NCBI RefSeq assembly: GCF_026711005.1
Contig: NZ_JAPPVJ010000001.1
Span: 124,001 to 188,000 of the forward strand
Direction of reading: 5' to 3'
Length of the DNA stretch: 64,000 nucleotides
Source: Sphingobacterium sp. UT-1RO-CII-1
Lineage (GTDB): Bacteria > Bacteroidota > Bacteroidia > Sphingobacteriales > Sphingobacteriaceae
Part shown: positions 45,001 through 54,211 of the stretch, one piece after another
Numbering within the stretch: the stretch's first letter is position 1
Layout: each line of letters opens with the position of its first letter
Notes under the pieces: generated by a model
Told to the model about the DNA's origin: nothing
The model's database searches: none
What the model saw: only the letters and a program-made list of their open reading frames with translations
Position numbers and translations under genes: made by a program

Positions 45001-46284
45001 TTAAGGTTCTAAATTCAGCGTCATCGGCAACTGATATTCCACACGGACTTTCCTTCCATTCTGTATACCTGCTCGCCAAGGTTTAGCTTTTTTAAGAGCA
45101 TCAATAAGTGCTTCCCCTGTACCGTGACCCAAATCCTTAACAACCTTAAAATCAGACAACACACCTTCTTTATCAACGATAAACCCTATAATAATTTGCC
45201 CCTTAACCCCTGCATCAATCGCTTCTTGAGGGTATTTATAATTATTACTGACCCACACCCGAAACTCTGAGATACCACCAATTGGTTCAGGAGGTATTTC
45301 GACGGAATTAAATAATAAGTCTTCATCCTTATTTTTTTGTTTCGTTGTATCTGCTGGCTGTTTAAAGACTATTCTCGCTTCTTTTTGCTGTTGATTAGGT
45401 GTATAAGCGAGATTACTATCTGCTCGTTGATTAATAGACACTAAAGAATTATTTTGCACTGTTTTTGCAATACTTGCATTGGAGAACAAAGTGCCTACAA
45501 TTACTAATACAACTACAGGCACAGCGAGTAGATAATATAAATATTTATTGCCCTTAGTAGGTTTCTTAAATAACATCTGAATTCTTCTTTTCAAAATGGA
45601 ATCATTAGAAAACTCGTGTACTAAGAGCTCTGGTTTGATATTCATTACATTGGCCACCAATAACTCTGCATATTGAATTTTATCAGTAGCGCATACTTTG
45701 TCTGCTAAACACTCATGCTGAAACTTCATTTCTTCTAAATAATAGTGGCAGATAGGATTAAACCAACAAAAAACACGCACAAACTCCAACAAAATGATAT
45801 CATAGCTATGTCCTTGCATTACATGAACTTCTTCATGCTGCCTAATTACATTTTCACCAATCCCACCTTTCGCTACAACCACTCTATTAAAAAAAGAAAA
45901 GCTTTGACTCGATTGTAGTTGACCATTCAACATTTTTCTCACTTTAAGATATCTTAGAGCTAGATTACAAAGACTGCCTATAACACCTATCAAATAGATT
46001 AGCAACAAGATATTTAGCCACGATAGCTTTGTTCCTCCCTCCCCTTCATGAATTGATAAGTGAATTGGTGCTAATTGAATAATCTCTCTAATACCCTCAG
46101 ATTGTATTACTGTATTATGGGGAGATAGTTCAAGATATTGGAGTAATGGTAAGAATATCGAAAGTAGACCTGCCCCTATTAAAAATATTCTATTCCAATG
46201 AAAAAAAGTCAATCTCCGAAATACAATATAATAAACTCCAAAAAATAAAATCAAAGATAGATTTACTAAAATTAAATACATCAT
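45001..46284 (-). CDS. M56 BlaR1-type metalloprotease fused to a TonB C-terminal domain
   Basis: A 427-residue inner-membrane sensor protease. N-terminal membrane helices (about 1-105) lead to the M56 zinc motif HEEVH in NVIRQHEEVHVMQGHSYD with downstream CHYYLEEMKFQHECLADKVC. After a further membrane helix (about 245-265) the periplasmic part ends in a TonB-type domain (KGQIIIGFIVDKEGVLSDFKVVKDLGHG ... PWRAG). It lacks the penicillin-binding sensor of BlaR1. It follows the BlaI gene by 23 bases and probably cleaves it when signalled. Confidence 0.9.
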   Translation of the reverse strand: MMYLILVNLSLILFFGVYYIVFRRLTFFHWNRIFLIGAGLLSIFLPLLQYLELSPHNTVIQSEGIREIIQLAPIHLSIHEGEGGTKLSWLNILLLIYLIGVIGSLCNLALRYLKVRKMLNGQLQSSQSFSFFNRVVVAKGGIGENVIRQHEEVHVMQGHSYDIILLEFVRVFCWFNPICHYYLEEMKFQHECLADKVCATDKIQYAELLVANVMNIKPELLVHEFSNDSILKRRIQMLFKKPTKGNKYLYYLLAVPVVVLVIVGTLFSNASIAKTVQNNSLVSINQRADSNLAYTPNQQQKEARIVFKQPADTTKQKNKDEDLLFNSVEIPPEPIGGISEFRVWVSNNYKYPQEAIDAGVKGQIIIGFIVDKEGVLSDFKVVKDLGHGTGEALIDALKKAKPWRAGIQNGRKVRVEYQLPMTLNLEP

Positions 46285-46307
46285 AACAAAATCGGTTTAA
46301 AAAAGTA

Positions 46308-46676
46308 TTACTTATTTCGTTTTATAATCTCCATTATTTCATCCAACTCCTTCACGTCTAACTTCTTTTTTTCTAAAAAAAAGGATAGCATACTAGAAGC
46401 CGAATTTTCAAAATAATTATTCAACAACTTATCGGCAACAAGCTTTCTGTACTCTTCTTTGGTAACAAGAGGACTATAACGATGACTCTTTCCAAAGGAT
46501 TCGTGCGTAACGAATCCTTTAGTCTCTAAAATTCGTACAATAGTAGAAACTGTATTATAAGCTGGCTTAGGCTCTGGTAGACGATCTATGATATCCCGAA
46601 CAAACCCCTTATCTAATTCCCAAAGTTCTTGCATTATTTCTTCTTCAGCCTTTGTAAGTTCTTTTATTTCATCCAT
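46308..46676 (-). CDS. BlaI/MecI/CopY-family repressor
   Basis: A 122-residue winged-helix repressor. ELTKAEEEIMQELWELDKGFVRDIIDRLPEPKPAYNTVSTIVRILETKGFVTHESFGKSHRYSP is the family DNA-binding half, and the C-terminal helices (KLVADKLLNNYF) dimerise. It is the target of cleavage by the adjacent M56 protease and should bind the tandem palindromes 55-92 bases upstream, repressing its own operon. Confidence 0.93.
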   Translation of the reverse strand: MDEIKELTKAEEEIMQELWELDKGFVRDIIDRLPEPKPAYNTVSTIVRILETKGFVTHESFGKSHRYSPLVTKEEYRKLVADKLLNNYFENSASSMLSFFLEKKKLDVKELDEIMEIIKRNK

Positions 46677-46730
46677 AACTATACTTTAAATACTAACAAT
46701 TATTATGCAATCGATTACATCGTAAATGTA

Positions 46731-46748
46731 TAACTAAAAACATAGTTA
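46731..46748. promoter_or_regulatory. Candidate BlaI operator, proximal
   Basis: TAACTA (46731-46736), six bases, TAGTTA (46743-46748): a perfect 6+6+6 palindrome 55 bases upstream of the blaI-like start. Confidence 0.55.
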
Positions 46749-46750
46749 CA

Positions 46751-46768
46751 CAACTAAAAATATAGTTT
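46751..46768. promoter_or_regulatory. Candidate BlaI operator, distal
   Basis: A second palindrome (AACTA 46752-46756, TAGTT 46763-46767) with the same 6-base spacer. Its centre is 20 bases from the first, two helical turns, as expected for cooperative dimers. Confidence 0.55.
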
Positions 46769-46930
46769 ATTGGAAATAAAAAGAAATTAAAACCATCAAC
46801 AATCTATAAGTCAATTTATTATAAACAAAAATAATATAAAGTGTTTTAAACCTACAGTAACAAAACCTACCCTTCCGCTCTTAAACGAGTTTATGTCAAA
46901 GGTAAATGAGGAAAGTATAAAGTATTATCA

Positions 46931-47344
46931 CTAAAAAATGTCAAAGTTTTTTTTACGCTGTTGCTTCTTATCGGCTATTCTTTTTTTTCTGTCCAGACGA
47001 TCTAGTATCACAGATTTAGGTGTTTTAGTGGGAATCCGAAATCTATCCCTTTTTAAAGCGTTTTGAATTACATTTATCATTTTTATTAACGCAATCTCTT
47101 TATTCTTTAATTGACTTCTTGTATCAGAACACTCAACTTGCAAACAACCATCTTTACTTAATTTAGTGCTGAGTCTATCCTTAACCAGTATCTTTTGATC
47201 AGTCGTCAAAATATTAGACTGCATAAGGTCCCATTTCAAAATAACTTTTGTTTCTACTTTATTCACATGCTGTCCACCAGAGCCTCCTGCCCGAGATGTT
47301 AAATAAATAACCTCTTTTGCTAGTGCATTTTTATTTATCATCAT
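46931..47344 (-). CDS. arfB: Peptidyl-tRNA hydrolase ArfB (stalled-ribosome rescue)
   Basis: ArfB (YaeJ) releases peptides from ribosomes stalled without a stop codon. The 137 residues carry the catalytic GGQ within SRAGGSGGQHVNKVETKV, as in release factors, and a lysine/arginine-rich C-terminal tail (RKKRIADKKQQRKKNFDIF) that occupies the empty mRNA channel. The codon-recognition domains of RF1/RF2 are absent. Confidence 0.93.
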   Translation of the reverse strand: MMINKNALAKEVIYLTSRAGGSGGQHVNKVETKVILKWDLMQSNILTTDQKILVKDRLSTKLSKDGCLQVECSDTRSQLKNKEIALIKMINVIQNALKRDRFRIPTKTPKSVILDRLDRKKRIADKKQQRKKNFDIF

Positions 47345-47490
47345 ATTGTTAACTATCTAAGAATTATTGCAAAACAATTATAAAACCATTCTTATCTTTA
47401 TGCGAATTTATTAGTGATTTTCCTACAGTATACAGATGAACTAATAAAAACTTCTGTATTTTAGTATCTAACTATTATATAGTAAAAATA

Positions 47491-47514
47491 GGAGATATAT
47501 TAGATAATATCTCC
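47491..47514. repeat. Palindrome upstream of bshA
   Basis: GGAGATAT (47491-47498) and ATATCTCC (47507-47514) are perfect arms with an 8-base spacer, 47 bases before the bshA start. No T-run follows, so a regulatory site or RNA hairpin is more likely than a terminator. Confidence 0.4.
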
Positions 47515-47561
47515 AAATTTCTAAAATGTAAAGTCTTAAATAGTTAAATTATAATACAGTA

Positions 47562-48698
47562 ATGAAAATAGGTATAGTTTGTTATCCAACATTTGGGGGA
47601 AGTGGTGTAGTGGCTACAGAATTAGGCAAAGCTCTAGCTTCAAAAGGTCATGAAATCCATTTCATCACCTATTCTCAACCTGCTCGACTTGATTTTTTTT
47701 CAGAAAATTTATATTACCACGAAGTCGCCGTCGCTCAATATCCACTTTTTGACTTTCCTCCCTACGAGTCTGCTCTTGCAAGCAAGCTAGTAGACGTTGT
47801 CAAGTTTGAAAAGCTAGATTTGTTACATGTTCATTACGCAATTCCCCACGCCTCTGTTGCGTACCTCGCTAAACAAATATTAGCATCTGCTAATATTCAC
47901 ATACCAGTTATCACTACATTACACGGTACAGATATCACACTCGTAGGTAAAGACAAAAGCTTTAGCCCAGTGGTAACATTTTCTATTAACCAATCTGATG
48001 GGGTAACCACCGTATCCGAGAGCTTAAAACAACAAACATTGGATTCTTTTACGATTACACGTGACATAAAAGTTATTCCAAACTTCATTGACTTTTCAAG
48101 ATTTCACAATAAAAAGAGAGAACATTTCAAACGCGCTATTGCTCCTGACAGTGAGCGAATTATAACACATACATCTAACTTCAGGAAAGTAAAAAACACA
48201 CAAGATGTTATTCGTATATTCAAAAAAATAAATGACGTTATTCCCAGTAAACTGCTCATGGTAGGAGATGGACCTGAAAGGGGGAAATCAGAAGACCTCG
48301 CCAGGCAATTAGGGGTTTGCCAAGACGTGCGTTTTTTAGGAAAGCAAGATGCTATCGAAGAAATATTGTCTGTATCAGATCTGTTTTTAATGCCCTCATC
48401 ATCAGAAAGCTTTGGTCTCGCTGCTCTTGAAGCTATGGCTTGTCACGTGCCGGTAATATCAACCAACACAGGTGGTTTACCAGAATTAAATGAAGCTGGT
48501 ATAAGTGGTTTTTTAAGTGATATTGGGGATGTGGATGATATGGCAAAAAATGCTATTCATATTTTAGAGGATTGTGAACGATTGGCGGGTTTTAAAGTAT
48601 CAGCCTATCAACGTGCTCAGGAATTTGATATAGAAAAGATACTTCCTTTATATGAAAACTACTATGAAGAAGTTCTCAAGACATCGAAAAAAGCATAA
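47562..48698 (+). CDS. bshA: Bacillithiol glycosyltransferase BshA
   Basis: BshA joins GlcNAc to L-malate in bacillithiol synthesis, the main low-molecular-weight thiol of many Bacteroidota and Firmicutes. The 378-residue GT4 enzyme begins MKIGIVCYPTFGGSGVVATELGKALASKGHEIHFIT, has the malate/UDP-sugar motifs HVHYAIPHASVAYLA, TTLHGTDITLVG, and the GT4 EX7E-like SSSESFGLAALEAMACHVPVI. Thioredoxin-like Bsh partners are not in the window. Confidence 0.93.
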   Translation: MKIGIVCYPTFGGSGVVATELGKALASKGHEIHFITYSQPARLDFFSENLYYHEVAVAQYPLFDFPPYESALASKLVDVVKFEKLDLLHVHYAIPHASVAYLAKQILASANIHIPVITTLHGTDITLVGKDKSFSPVVTFSINQSDGVTTVSESLKQQTLDSFTITRDIKVIPNFIDFSRFHNKKREHFKRAIAPDSERIITHTSNFRKVKNTQDVIRIFKKINDVIPSKLLMVGDGPERGKSEDLARQLGVCQDVRFLGKQDAIEEILSVSDLFLMPSSSESFGLAALEAMACHVPVISTNTGGLPELNEAGISGFLSDIGDVDDMAKNAIHILEDCERLAGFKVSAYQRAQEFDIEKILPLYENYYEEVLKTSKKA

Positions 48699-48764
48699 TA
48701 TATTCAAATAAGCCCCAAAAAAAGTTTTATCTTTGGCTTTTGGAAGCATTCCAAAGAAACAAAC

Positions 48765-49469
48765 ATGAAATATAAACGTATCTTACTCAAACTTAGCGGA
48801 GAAGCCTTAATGGGGGAACAAAGCTATGGAATTGACATTCATCGTGTTGCACAGTATGCAAATGATATTAAAGAAATCCATTCAGAAGGATTGGAAATTG
48901 CAATAGTTATAGGTGGTGGTAATATCTATAGAGGCTTAAGTGCAGAAAAATCTGGGATGGATCGTGTACAAGCAGATTATATGGGGATGCTTGCTACTGT
49001 TATCAATAGTATGGCCTTACAAGACGCCTTAGAAAAAATAGGTCTTAAGACCCGCCTATTAACAGCGATTAAAATGGAACAAATATGTGAACCATTTATC
49101 CGTCGCCGAGCAGTAAGACATTTGGAAAAAGGAAGAATTGTAATATTTGGTGCAGGGACTGGTAATCCTTATTTTACGACAGATACAGCTGCATCTTTAA
49201 GAGCGATAGAAATTAACGCTGATGCCGTATTAAAAGGCACCCGTGTGGACGGCATATATACTGCTGATCCTGAAAAAGATGCTACAGCACAACGCTATGA
49301 CAATATTTCTTTTCAGGAGGTTTATGAAAGGGGTTTAAATGTAATGGACATGACTGCTTTTACATTATGCCAAGAAAACAAGCTACCAATAATTGTATTT
49401 GATATGAATAAGCCGGGAAATTTGAAAAAATTAGCTAGTGGCGAACATATTGGAACAATAGTAAGTTAG
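48765..49469 (+). CDS. pyrH: UMP kinase
   Basis: PyrH makes UDP from UMP (EC 2.7.4.22). The 234 residues show [46 protein letters not shown] and [15 protein letters not shown], all UMP kinase landmarks. Frr follows after 29 bases, the common pyrH-frr pairing. Confidence 0.97.
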   Translation: MKYKRILLKLSGEALMGEQSYGIDIHRVAQYANDIKEIHSEGLEIAIVIGGGNIYRGLSAEKSGMDRVQADYMGMLATVINSMALQDALEKIGLKTRLLTAIKMEQICEPFIRRRAVRHLEKGRIVIFGAGTGNPYFTTDTAASLRAIEINADAVLKGTRVDGIYTADPEKDATAQRYDNISFQEVYERGLNVMDMTAFTLCQENKLPIIVFDMNKPGNLKKLASGEHIGTIVS

Positions 49470-49498
49470 ATTACAGCATATTTAGAAACAATAAAGAT

Positions 49499-50062
49499 AT
49501 GAATGAACTAATCTCTTTAGAACTGGAAGACTGCAATGAAAATATGTCAAAAGCTATTACCCATGCAGAATCTGAGTTAACGAAAATTAGAGCTGGGAAA
49601 GCAACTCCATCTATGTTAGATGGCATATTTGTGGATTATTATGGAAGTATGACACCACTTTCTCAAATTAGCAATATTAATACCACTGATGCAAGGACTA
49701 TCATTGTTCAGCCTTGGGAGAAAAACATGTTAGGTGCAATTGAAAAAGCTATTATAGATTCTAATATAGGTTTAAACCCGCAGAATGATGGTTCTATTAT
49801 TCGCTTAGCAGTACCTCCATTGACGGAAGAAAGACGTCGTGATCTTGTTAAAAAAGTGAGAGAAGAAGCTGAAAAAGGCCGTGTAGCAATACGTAACATG
49901 AGAAAGGATGCAAATGAATCTATCAAAAAATTAAAAAATGACGGTGTCTCTGAAGATGAAATCAAATCAGGCGAAGCCGAAGTGCAAAAATTAACGGATA
50001 CTTACATCGCAAAAGTAGACCAATTGACAGAGTTAAAAGAGAAAGATATAATGACAGTATAA
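49499..50062 (+). CDS. frr: Ribosome recycling factor
   Basis: Frr splits post-termination ribosomes together with EF-G. The 187 residues contain LTKIRAGKATPSMLDGIFVDYYGSMTPLSQ, RTIIVQPWEK and the helical VPPLTEERRRDLVKKVREEAEKGRVAIRNMRKDA. It is the last gene of the pyrH unit; a 19-bp hairpin follows. Confidence 0.97.
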   Translation: MNELISLELEDCNENMSKAITHAESELTKIRAGKATPSMLDGIFVDYYGSMTPLSQISNINTTDARTIIVQPWEKNMLGAIEKAIIDSNIGLNPQNDGSIIRLAVPPLTEERRRDLVKKVREEAEKGRVAIRNMRKDANESIKKLKNDGVSEDEIKSGEAEVQKLTDTYIAKVDQLTELKEKDIMTV

Positions 50063-50079
50063 ATTTTTACTACTGTTTT

Positions 50080-50125
50080 ATAAATGAAAAAAGGATTCTT
50101 TAATTTGAATCCTTTTTTCATTTAT
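50080..50125 (+). terminator. Strong 19-bp terminator after frr
   Basis: Arms 50080-50098 and 50107-50125 are perfectly complementary over 19 bases around an 8-base loop, with A- and T-rich flanks. It could act on both strands. Confidence 0.88.
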
Positions 50126-50178
50126 AAATTATGCTTATTTTCATTAATTATTATATTACCAATTTTAAATAAAAAGAA

Positions 50179-51153
50179 ATGAAAAATAGTCGAAGAACTT
50201 TCATAAAGCAAGCCGGCATAGGAATTTCAGGAGCTTTATTAAGCCCTTATTTATTTTCTTGTGAAAATAATAGCAAAGGGAGCAGTCCATTTCACAATAT
50301 TGGTTTACAGCTTTATACATTAAGAGATTTACTAACGCAAGATCCAGTAAAGACGTTAGAAACTATAGCTAAAATTGGATATAACCATGTAGAAACTTTT
50401 GGTTTTGATCTCGAAAAACATAGTTTTTGGGATCTCAATGTTGATGATTTGAAAAAAATATTAACGGATAATAACCTGAAGAGCCATAGCGGGCACTACG
50501 ATATGGCAAATTATTTAAGCAGACATCAAACAGATAAAAATAGTATAGAACGCTATATTGAAACAGCACACAAGCTAGGACAGACCTATATTATTGCTCC
50601 TGTATCAGCTATGGATGATATTAACGCCTTAACCGTGGAAGATTATCAATATGCTGCCGAGCAATTAAACAAAGCGGGAGAAATGTCTCAAAAAGCAGGC
50701 ATAAAAATTGGCTATCACAATCACTTTTGGGAATTCAGGAGTTTTGCAAATGGCACTAAGGGGCTGGATATCTTACTTGCATTTACTGAACCTAATTTAG
50801 TAGACTTCGAACTCGATTTATTTTGGACGGAAAAGTCCGGACTAAGTCCACAATCATATTTTGAAAAGTACCCTGGTCGTTTTCCACTATGGCATATCAA
50901 AGATATGGACAGACAATATACAAAATCAATCTTAGACGAAGAGTTTAAAGAGGTGGGATTAGAAGATATAATGAAAGAAATCCGCTATACAGAAGTAGGG
51001 GCAGGAGCAATAGATTTTAAAAACATCTCAACTTATGCAGAAAAAGCAGGTTTAAAACATGCTTTTGTTGAACAAGATGATATTTATATCGCTAACAAAT
51101 TTGAGAGTATTAAGAAAAGTTACAAATACGTACAGGAGTTTTTAACAAAGTAA
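50179..51153 (+). CDS. Tat-exported sugar phosphate isomerase/epimerase-like lipoprotein
   Basis: A 324-residue AP-endonuclease-2-like TIM barrel. The N-terminus combines a twin-arginine motif (SRRTFIKQAGIGISGALL) with a Cys in LFSCENN, so it is likely a Tat-exported lipoprotein. Metal-ligand pattern: HVETFGFD, HSGHYDM, IGYHNHFWEF, DFELDLFWT, WHIKDMD and AFVEQDD. It differs from the cytoplasmic barrel at 1827-2879. Substrate unknown; secreted members are common in sugar- or inositol-degrading Bacteroidota. Confidence 0.87.
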   Translation: MKNSRRTFIKQAGIGISGALLSPYLFSCENNSKGSSPFHNIGLQLYTLRDLLTQDPVKTLETIAKIGYNHVETFGFDLEKHSFWDLNVDDLKKILTDNNLKSHSGHYDMANYLSRHQTDKNSIERYIETAHKLGQTYIIAPVSAMDDINALTVEDYQYAAEQLNKAGEMSQKAGIKIGYHNHFWEFRSFANGTKGLDILLAFTEPNLVDFELDLFWTEKSGLSPQSYFEKYPGRFPLWHIKDMDRQYTKSILDEEFKEVGLEDIMKEIRYTEVGAGAIDFKNISTYAEKAGLKHAFVEQDDIYIANKFESIKKSYKYVQEFLTK

Positions 51154-51187
51154 AAGGAGCTGTTCTATTTGCTCCTTTACTTTGTTA
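51144..51187. terminator. Bidirectional terminator overlapping two stop codons
   Basis: AACAAAGTAAAAGGAGC (from 51144) pairs with 51171-51186 through a 10-base loop, one bulged A. The left arm includes the plus-strand TIM-barrel stop (51151-51153), and the right arm reaches the purE stop (51185-51187) on the other strand, so the 3' ends are shared. Confidence 0.8.
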
Positions 51188-51694
51188 GAACCTCATATTC
51201 TCAACTTCTTTTGCAGTTTCGTTAACCTTTTGAGCTAATGAGGATTTAAATTTCTTTATATTATTTGCGACATCTATATTAAAGCTAGCAACAATTTGAG
51301 CTGCTAAAATGCCTGCATTTTTAGCAGCATTCAATGCTACAGTAGCCACAGGGATACCATTAGGCATTTGTAGAATTGACAACACAGAATCCCAGCCATC
51401 AATTGAATTAGTTGATTTTACTGGCACACCAATAACCGGCAAGTGAGTAATCGACGCAACCATACCTGGTAAATGCGCAGCTCCTCCTGCTCCTGCAATA
51501 ATAACCTTCAATCCCCGATCTTCTGCGGTCTTAGCATATGAATACATACGATCCGGTGTGCGGTGAGCAGAAACGATGGAAACCTCAAAAGAGACACCTA
51601 ACTCTTTCAATATATCAATGGCCTCTTGCATAACTGGTAAGTCCGATTTGCTTCCCATAATCACACCTACGAGTACTTTATTTTCCTCTATCAT
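51185..51694 (-). CDS. purE: N5-carboxyaminoimidazole ribonucleotide mutase
   Basis: PurE converts N5-CAIR to CAIR in purine synthesis (EC 5.4.99.18). The 169 residues have [43 protein letters not shown] and [19 protein letters not shown]. It follows purK by 62 bases on the minus strand; the two consecutive steps are therefore cotranscribed. Confidence 0.97.
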   Translation of the reverse strand: MIEENKVLVGVIMGSKSDLPVMQEAIDILKELGVSFEVSIVSAHRTPDRMYSYAKTAEDRGLKVIIAGAGGAAHLPGMVASITHLPVIGVPVKSTNSIDGWDSVLSILQMPNGIPVATVALNAAKNAGILAAQIVASFNIDVANNIKKFKSSLAQKVNETAKEVENMRF

Positions 51695-51756
51695 TTTATT
51701 AAAATAACTTTATACAATAATTTTCACAACTAATCAGACAAATTGCCCCAAAAGTA

Positions 51757-52899
51757 TTAAGCCTTTACTTTTAGCGTTTCCTGCACCCACCTTGCATTTT
51801 TAATCGCCAATTCTCGATCGTCATTAATAATACAAACATGTCCCATTTTACGAAAAGGTTTTGTATACTTCTTTCCATATAAATGTACATAGACCCCTTC
51901 CACAGCCAAAACTTCTTCCACACCATCGTATTTTGCTAAGCCTTCATACTTTTCTTCTCCTAGGAGGTTAATCATTACTGCATTACTTTTAGCATGTGTT
52001 GATCCTAAAGGTAAGTTGAAAATAGCTCGTAAATGCTGAGCAAACTGTGATGTGACATTTCCTTCTATCGTTTGGTGACCGCTATTATGAGGCCTTGGAG
52101 CTAACTCATTAACAAGTATTTCTCCTTCTTTTGTCAAAAACATCTCTACAGCAAGTATACCAACAATCTGCAAGTCTTCTGCAATTTTTTTTGCTATTTC
52201 CTCTGCACGAGTATGTATCTCAAATGCTAAAGTAGATGGTGATATCAGAAACTCTACTAGGTTTGCCGTTTCGTTAAATTCCATTTCTACCATCGGAAAC
52301 GCACTAATATCCCCTCTATCATTACGTGCAACTATTACAGCAATTTCCTTTTCGAAATCAATCAACTCTTCAACCAAAGAAGGCTCGGTAAATGCATTCT
52401 CTATCTCCTCTCTTTTAGCAATTCGCTTGACCCCTTTACCATCATACCCATCTTTTCTCAACTTTTGGATAAAAGGAAACACTAAAGTCGTCTCATAAAG
52501 GTTTTCTTTCGTAGATATCAATTGAAAAGCTGCTGTAGGAACATCATTTTGTTTAAAAAACTGTTTTTGAAGACCTTTATCCTGAATCAACCGTATCACA
52601 CGCGACTGTGGGTAAACAAGGACGCCCTCATCTTCAAGTTTCTCCAAAGCATCTACATTCACTTTTTCTATTTCAATGGTGATCATGTCTAAATCTTTTC
52701 CAAAATTATAAACAGTTTCAAAATCACTAAGTGAGCCGCACTCAAAATGATCACATAATTTACGACACGGAGCATTTTTATCCGGATCCAATACATGCAC
52801 ATTTACATTATAGTTTATCGCTTCCTGAATCATCATGCGACCAAGCTGTCCGCCTCCAAGAATACCCAAACGTAATTCGCCATAAAAATCTTTGGCCAT
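51757..52899 (-). CDS. purK: N5-carboxyaminoimidazole ribonucleotide synthase
   Basis: PurK carboxylates AIR with ATP and bicarbonate (EC 6.3.4.18). The 380-residue ATP-grasp enzyme starts LRLGILGGGQLGRMMIQEA, includes TIEIEKVNVDAL, KLRKDGYDGKGV and NELAPRPHNSGHQTIEG. Its substrate product is handed to PurE directly downstream. nuoB lies 106 bases upstream, with no visible terminator between. Confidence 0.97.
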   Translation of the reverse strand: MAKDFYGELRLGILGGGQLGRMMIQEAINYNVNVHVLDPDKNAPCRKLCDHFECGSLSDFETVYNFGKDLDMITIEIEKVNVDALEKLEDEGVLVYPQSRVIRLIQDKGLQKQFFKQNDVPTAAFQLISTKENLYETTLVFPFIQKLRKDGYDGKGVKRIAKREEIENAFTEPSLVEELIDFEKEIAVIVARNDRGDISAFPMVEMEFNETANLVEFLISPSTLAFEIHTRAEEIAKKIAEDLQIVGILAVEMFLTKEGEILVNELAPRPHNSGHQTIEGNVTSQFAQHLRAIFNLPLGSTHAKSNAVMINLLGEEKYEGLAKYDGVEEVLAVEGVYVHLYGKKYTKPFRKMGHVCIINDDRELAIKNARWVQETLKVKA

Positions 52900-53005
52900 A
52901 TTATTAAAAAAAAATTAAATTTATATACAATTAGCCTACATAAGGCAAGTAACTTTCATTTCGTGCTTTTTATATAAAACCACAAATATTTACAGGTTCA
53001 ATCTA

Positions 53006-53512
53006 TTAAACCATATTTTCAGAAAAGAACTTATCATGTAAAATACTTTCTGTTTCTATTTTATTTTGCAGTTCTAAGAAGGCGCCTATCAATGATTCCG
53101 GACGTGGAGGACATCCTTGTACGTATATATCTACTGGTACAATTTTATCTACTCCTTTCACAACATGATAACCATGTTGCCAATACGGCCCCCCACAATT
53201 AGAACAAGAGCCCATAGATATTACATACTTAGGATCAGGCATCTGTTCATATAGCTTCTTTATCCTATCAGCCATTTTAAATGTGACAGTTCCAGCTACT
53301 ATCATGACATCCGATTGGCGGGGAGACGGTCTTGGGAACACCCCAAATCTATCTAAATCGTATGTAGAGGCCATAGCTCCCATCATTTCAATTGCACAAC
53401 AGGCTATTCCAAAACTGATAGGCCACATGGAAGATAATCGAGCCCAATTCAGCAAATCATCCATCTTAGCAATTATGACACCGCCTTGCTCTTGATGCTG
53501 CAATCCATTCAT
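53006..53512 (-). CDS. nuoB: NADH-quinone oxidoreductase subunit B
   Basis: NuoB carries cluster N2, the last iron-sulfur cluster before quinone in respiratory complex I. The 168 residues show its cysteine ligands: [24 protein letters not shown] and VQGCPPRPE. nuoA lies 5 bases upstream. The expected nuoC is not downstream; purK is, so the complex I operon is split here. Confidence 0.96.
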   Translation of the reverse strand: MNGLQHQEQGGVIIAKMDDLLNWARLSSMWPISFGIACCAIEMMGAMASTYDLDRFGVFPRPSPRQSDVMIVAGTVTFKMADRIKKLYEQMPDPKYVISMGSCSNCGGPYWQHGYHVVKGVDKIVPVDIYVQGCPPRPESLIGAFLELQNKIETESILHDKFFSENMV

Positions 53513-53517
53513 AAATT

Positions 53518-54108
53518 CTAATTTGATTTTTTAAATTTAGGTCGAAATCCTAGGGGAACGGATTCTGTCTGTTTAAAACCTTGTTTTTTTTCACCCTGTT
53601 CAGGTACAGTCTCTATTTTAAAACTTTGTAAGTTATACTTCTTTCTGTTTAAATCATCATAAGCAGTTGTAGGAATACCGACTGATATAGCCGGGCTAAT
53701 AACATTAGGTTTAATCCATGCAATATCACCACGCCTCCATATATATATTAAACCAACGACTAGAACACCTATAAAAATAGCCATTTCAATCAAAGTAAAC
53801 CACCCCCAACGATTATCTCTAGCTATAAAGTCAGCATTTCCAAAGACTGTCGCCCAAGGGAATACAAATATCAGCTCGACATCAAATAACAAGAAAATTA
53901 AAGCTAAAACATAAAATCGAGGATTAATTTGAATCCAAGCACTACCTGTGGGTTCTTCCCCACATTCATAAGTACTTAATTTTTCCGCATTTGGTTTATT
54001 GGGAGAAATAACCTTTGCTAACAGCATAGTTAAACATACCAACAGAATACCTACTATAATAATTAATAGTATGTTACCATATTCTGAAAGCTGCGCAGGA
54101 TCATCCAT
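53518..54108 (-). CDS. nuoA: NADH-quinone oxidoreductase subunit A
   Basis: NuoA is a small membrane subunit of complex I. The 196 residues contain three membrane helices (about 10-32, 67-90 and 101-122), the [35 protein letters not shown] signature and a long charged C-terminal tail (about 60 residues) beyond the usual 115-140. It starts 45 bases after the strong palindrome that ends ffh. Confidence 0.94.
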   Translation of the reverse strand: MDDPAQLSEYGNILLIIIVGILLVCLTMLLAKVISPNKPNAEKLSTYECGEEPTGSAWIQINPRFYVLALIFLLFDVELIFVFPWATVFGNADFIARDNRWGWFTLIEMAIFIGVLVVGLIYIWRRGDIAWIKPNVISPAISVGIPTTAYDDLNRKKYNLQSFKIETVPEQGEKKQGFKQTESVPLGFRPKFKKSN

Positions 54109-54152
54109 AATACAAAATTACTAAATATTACCAATAAAGTTAATTAAAGATT

Positions 54153-54198
54153 TACTAAATAAAAAGGGGGGCTATATAGCCCCCCTTTTTATTTAGTA
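54153..54198 (-). terminator. 46-base perfect palindrome after ffh
   Basis: Twenty-three bases (54153-54175) are an exact reverse complement of 54176-54198, including a GGGGGG/CCCCCC core flanked by AAAAA/TTTTT. It lies 13 bases after the ffh stop on the minus strand and should be a very strong rho-independent terminator. Confidence 0.88.
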
Positions 54199-54211
54199 TC
54201 TTAGAGAACTA

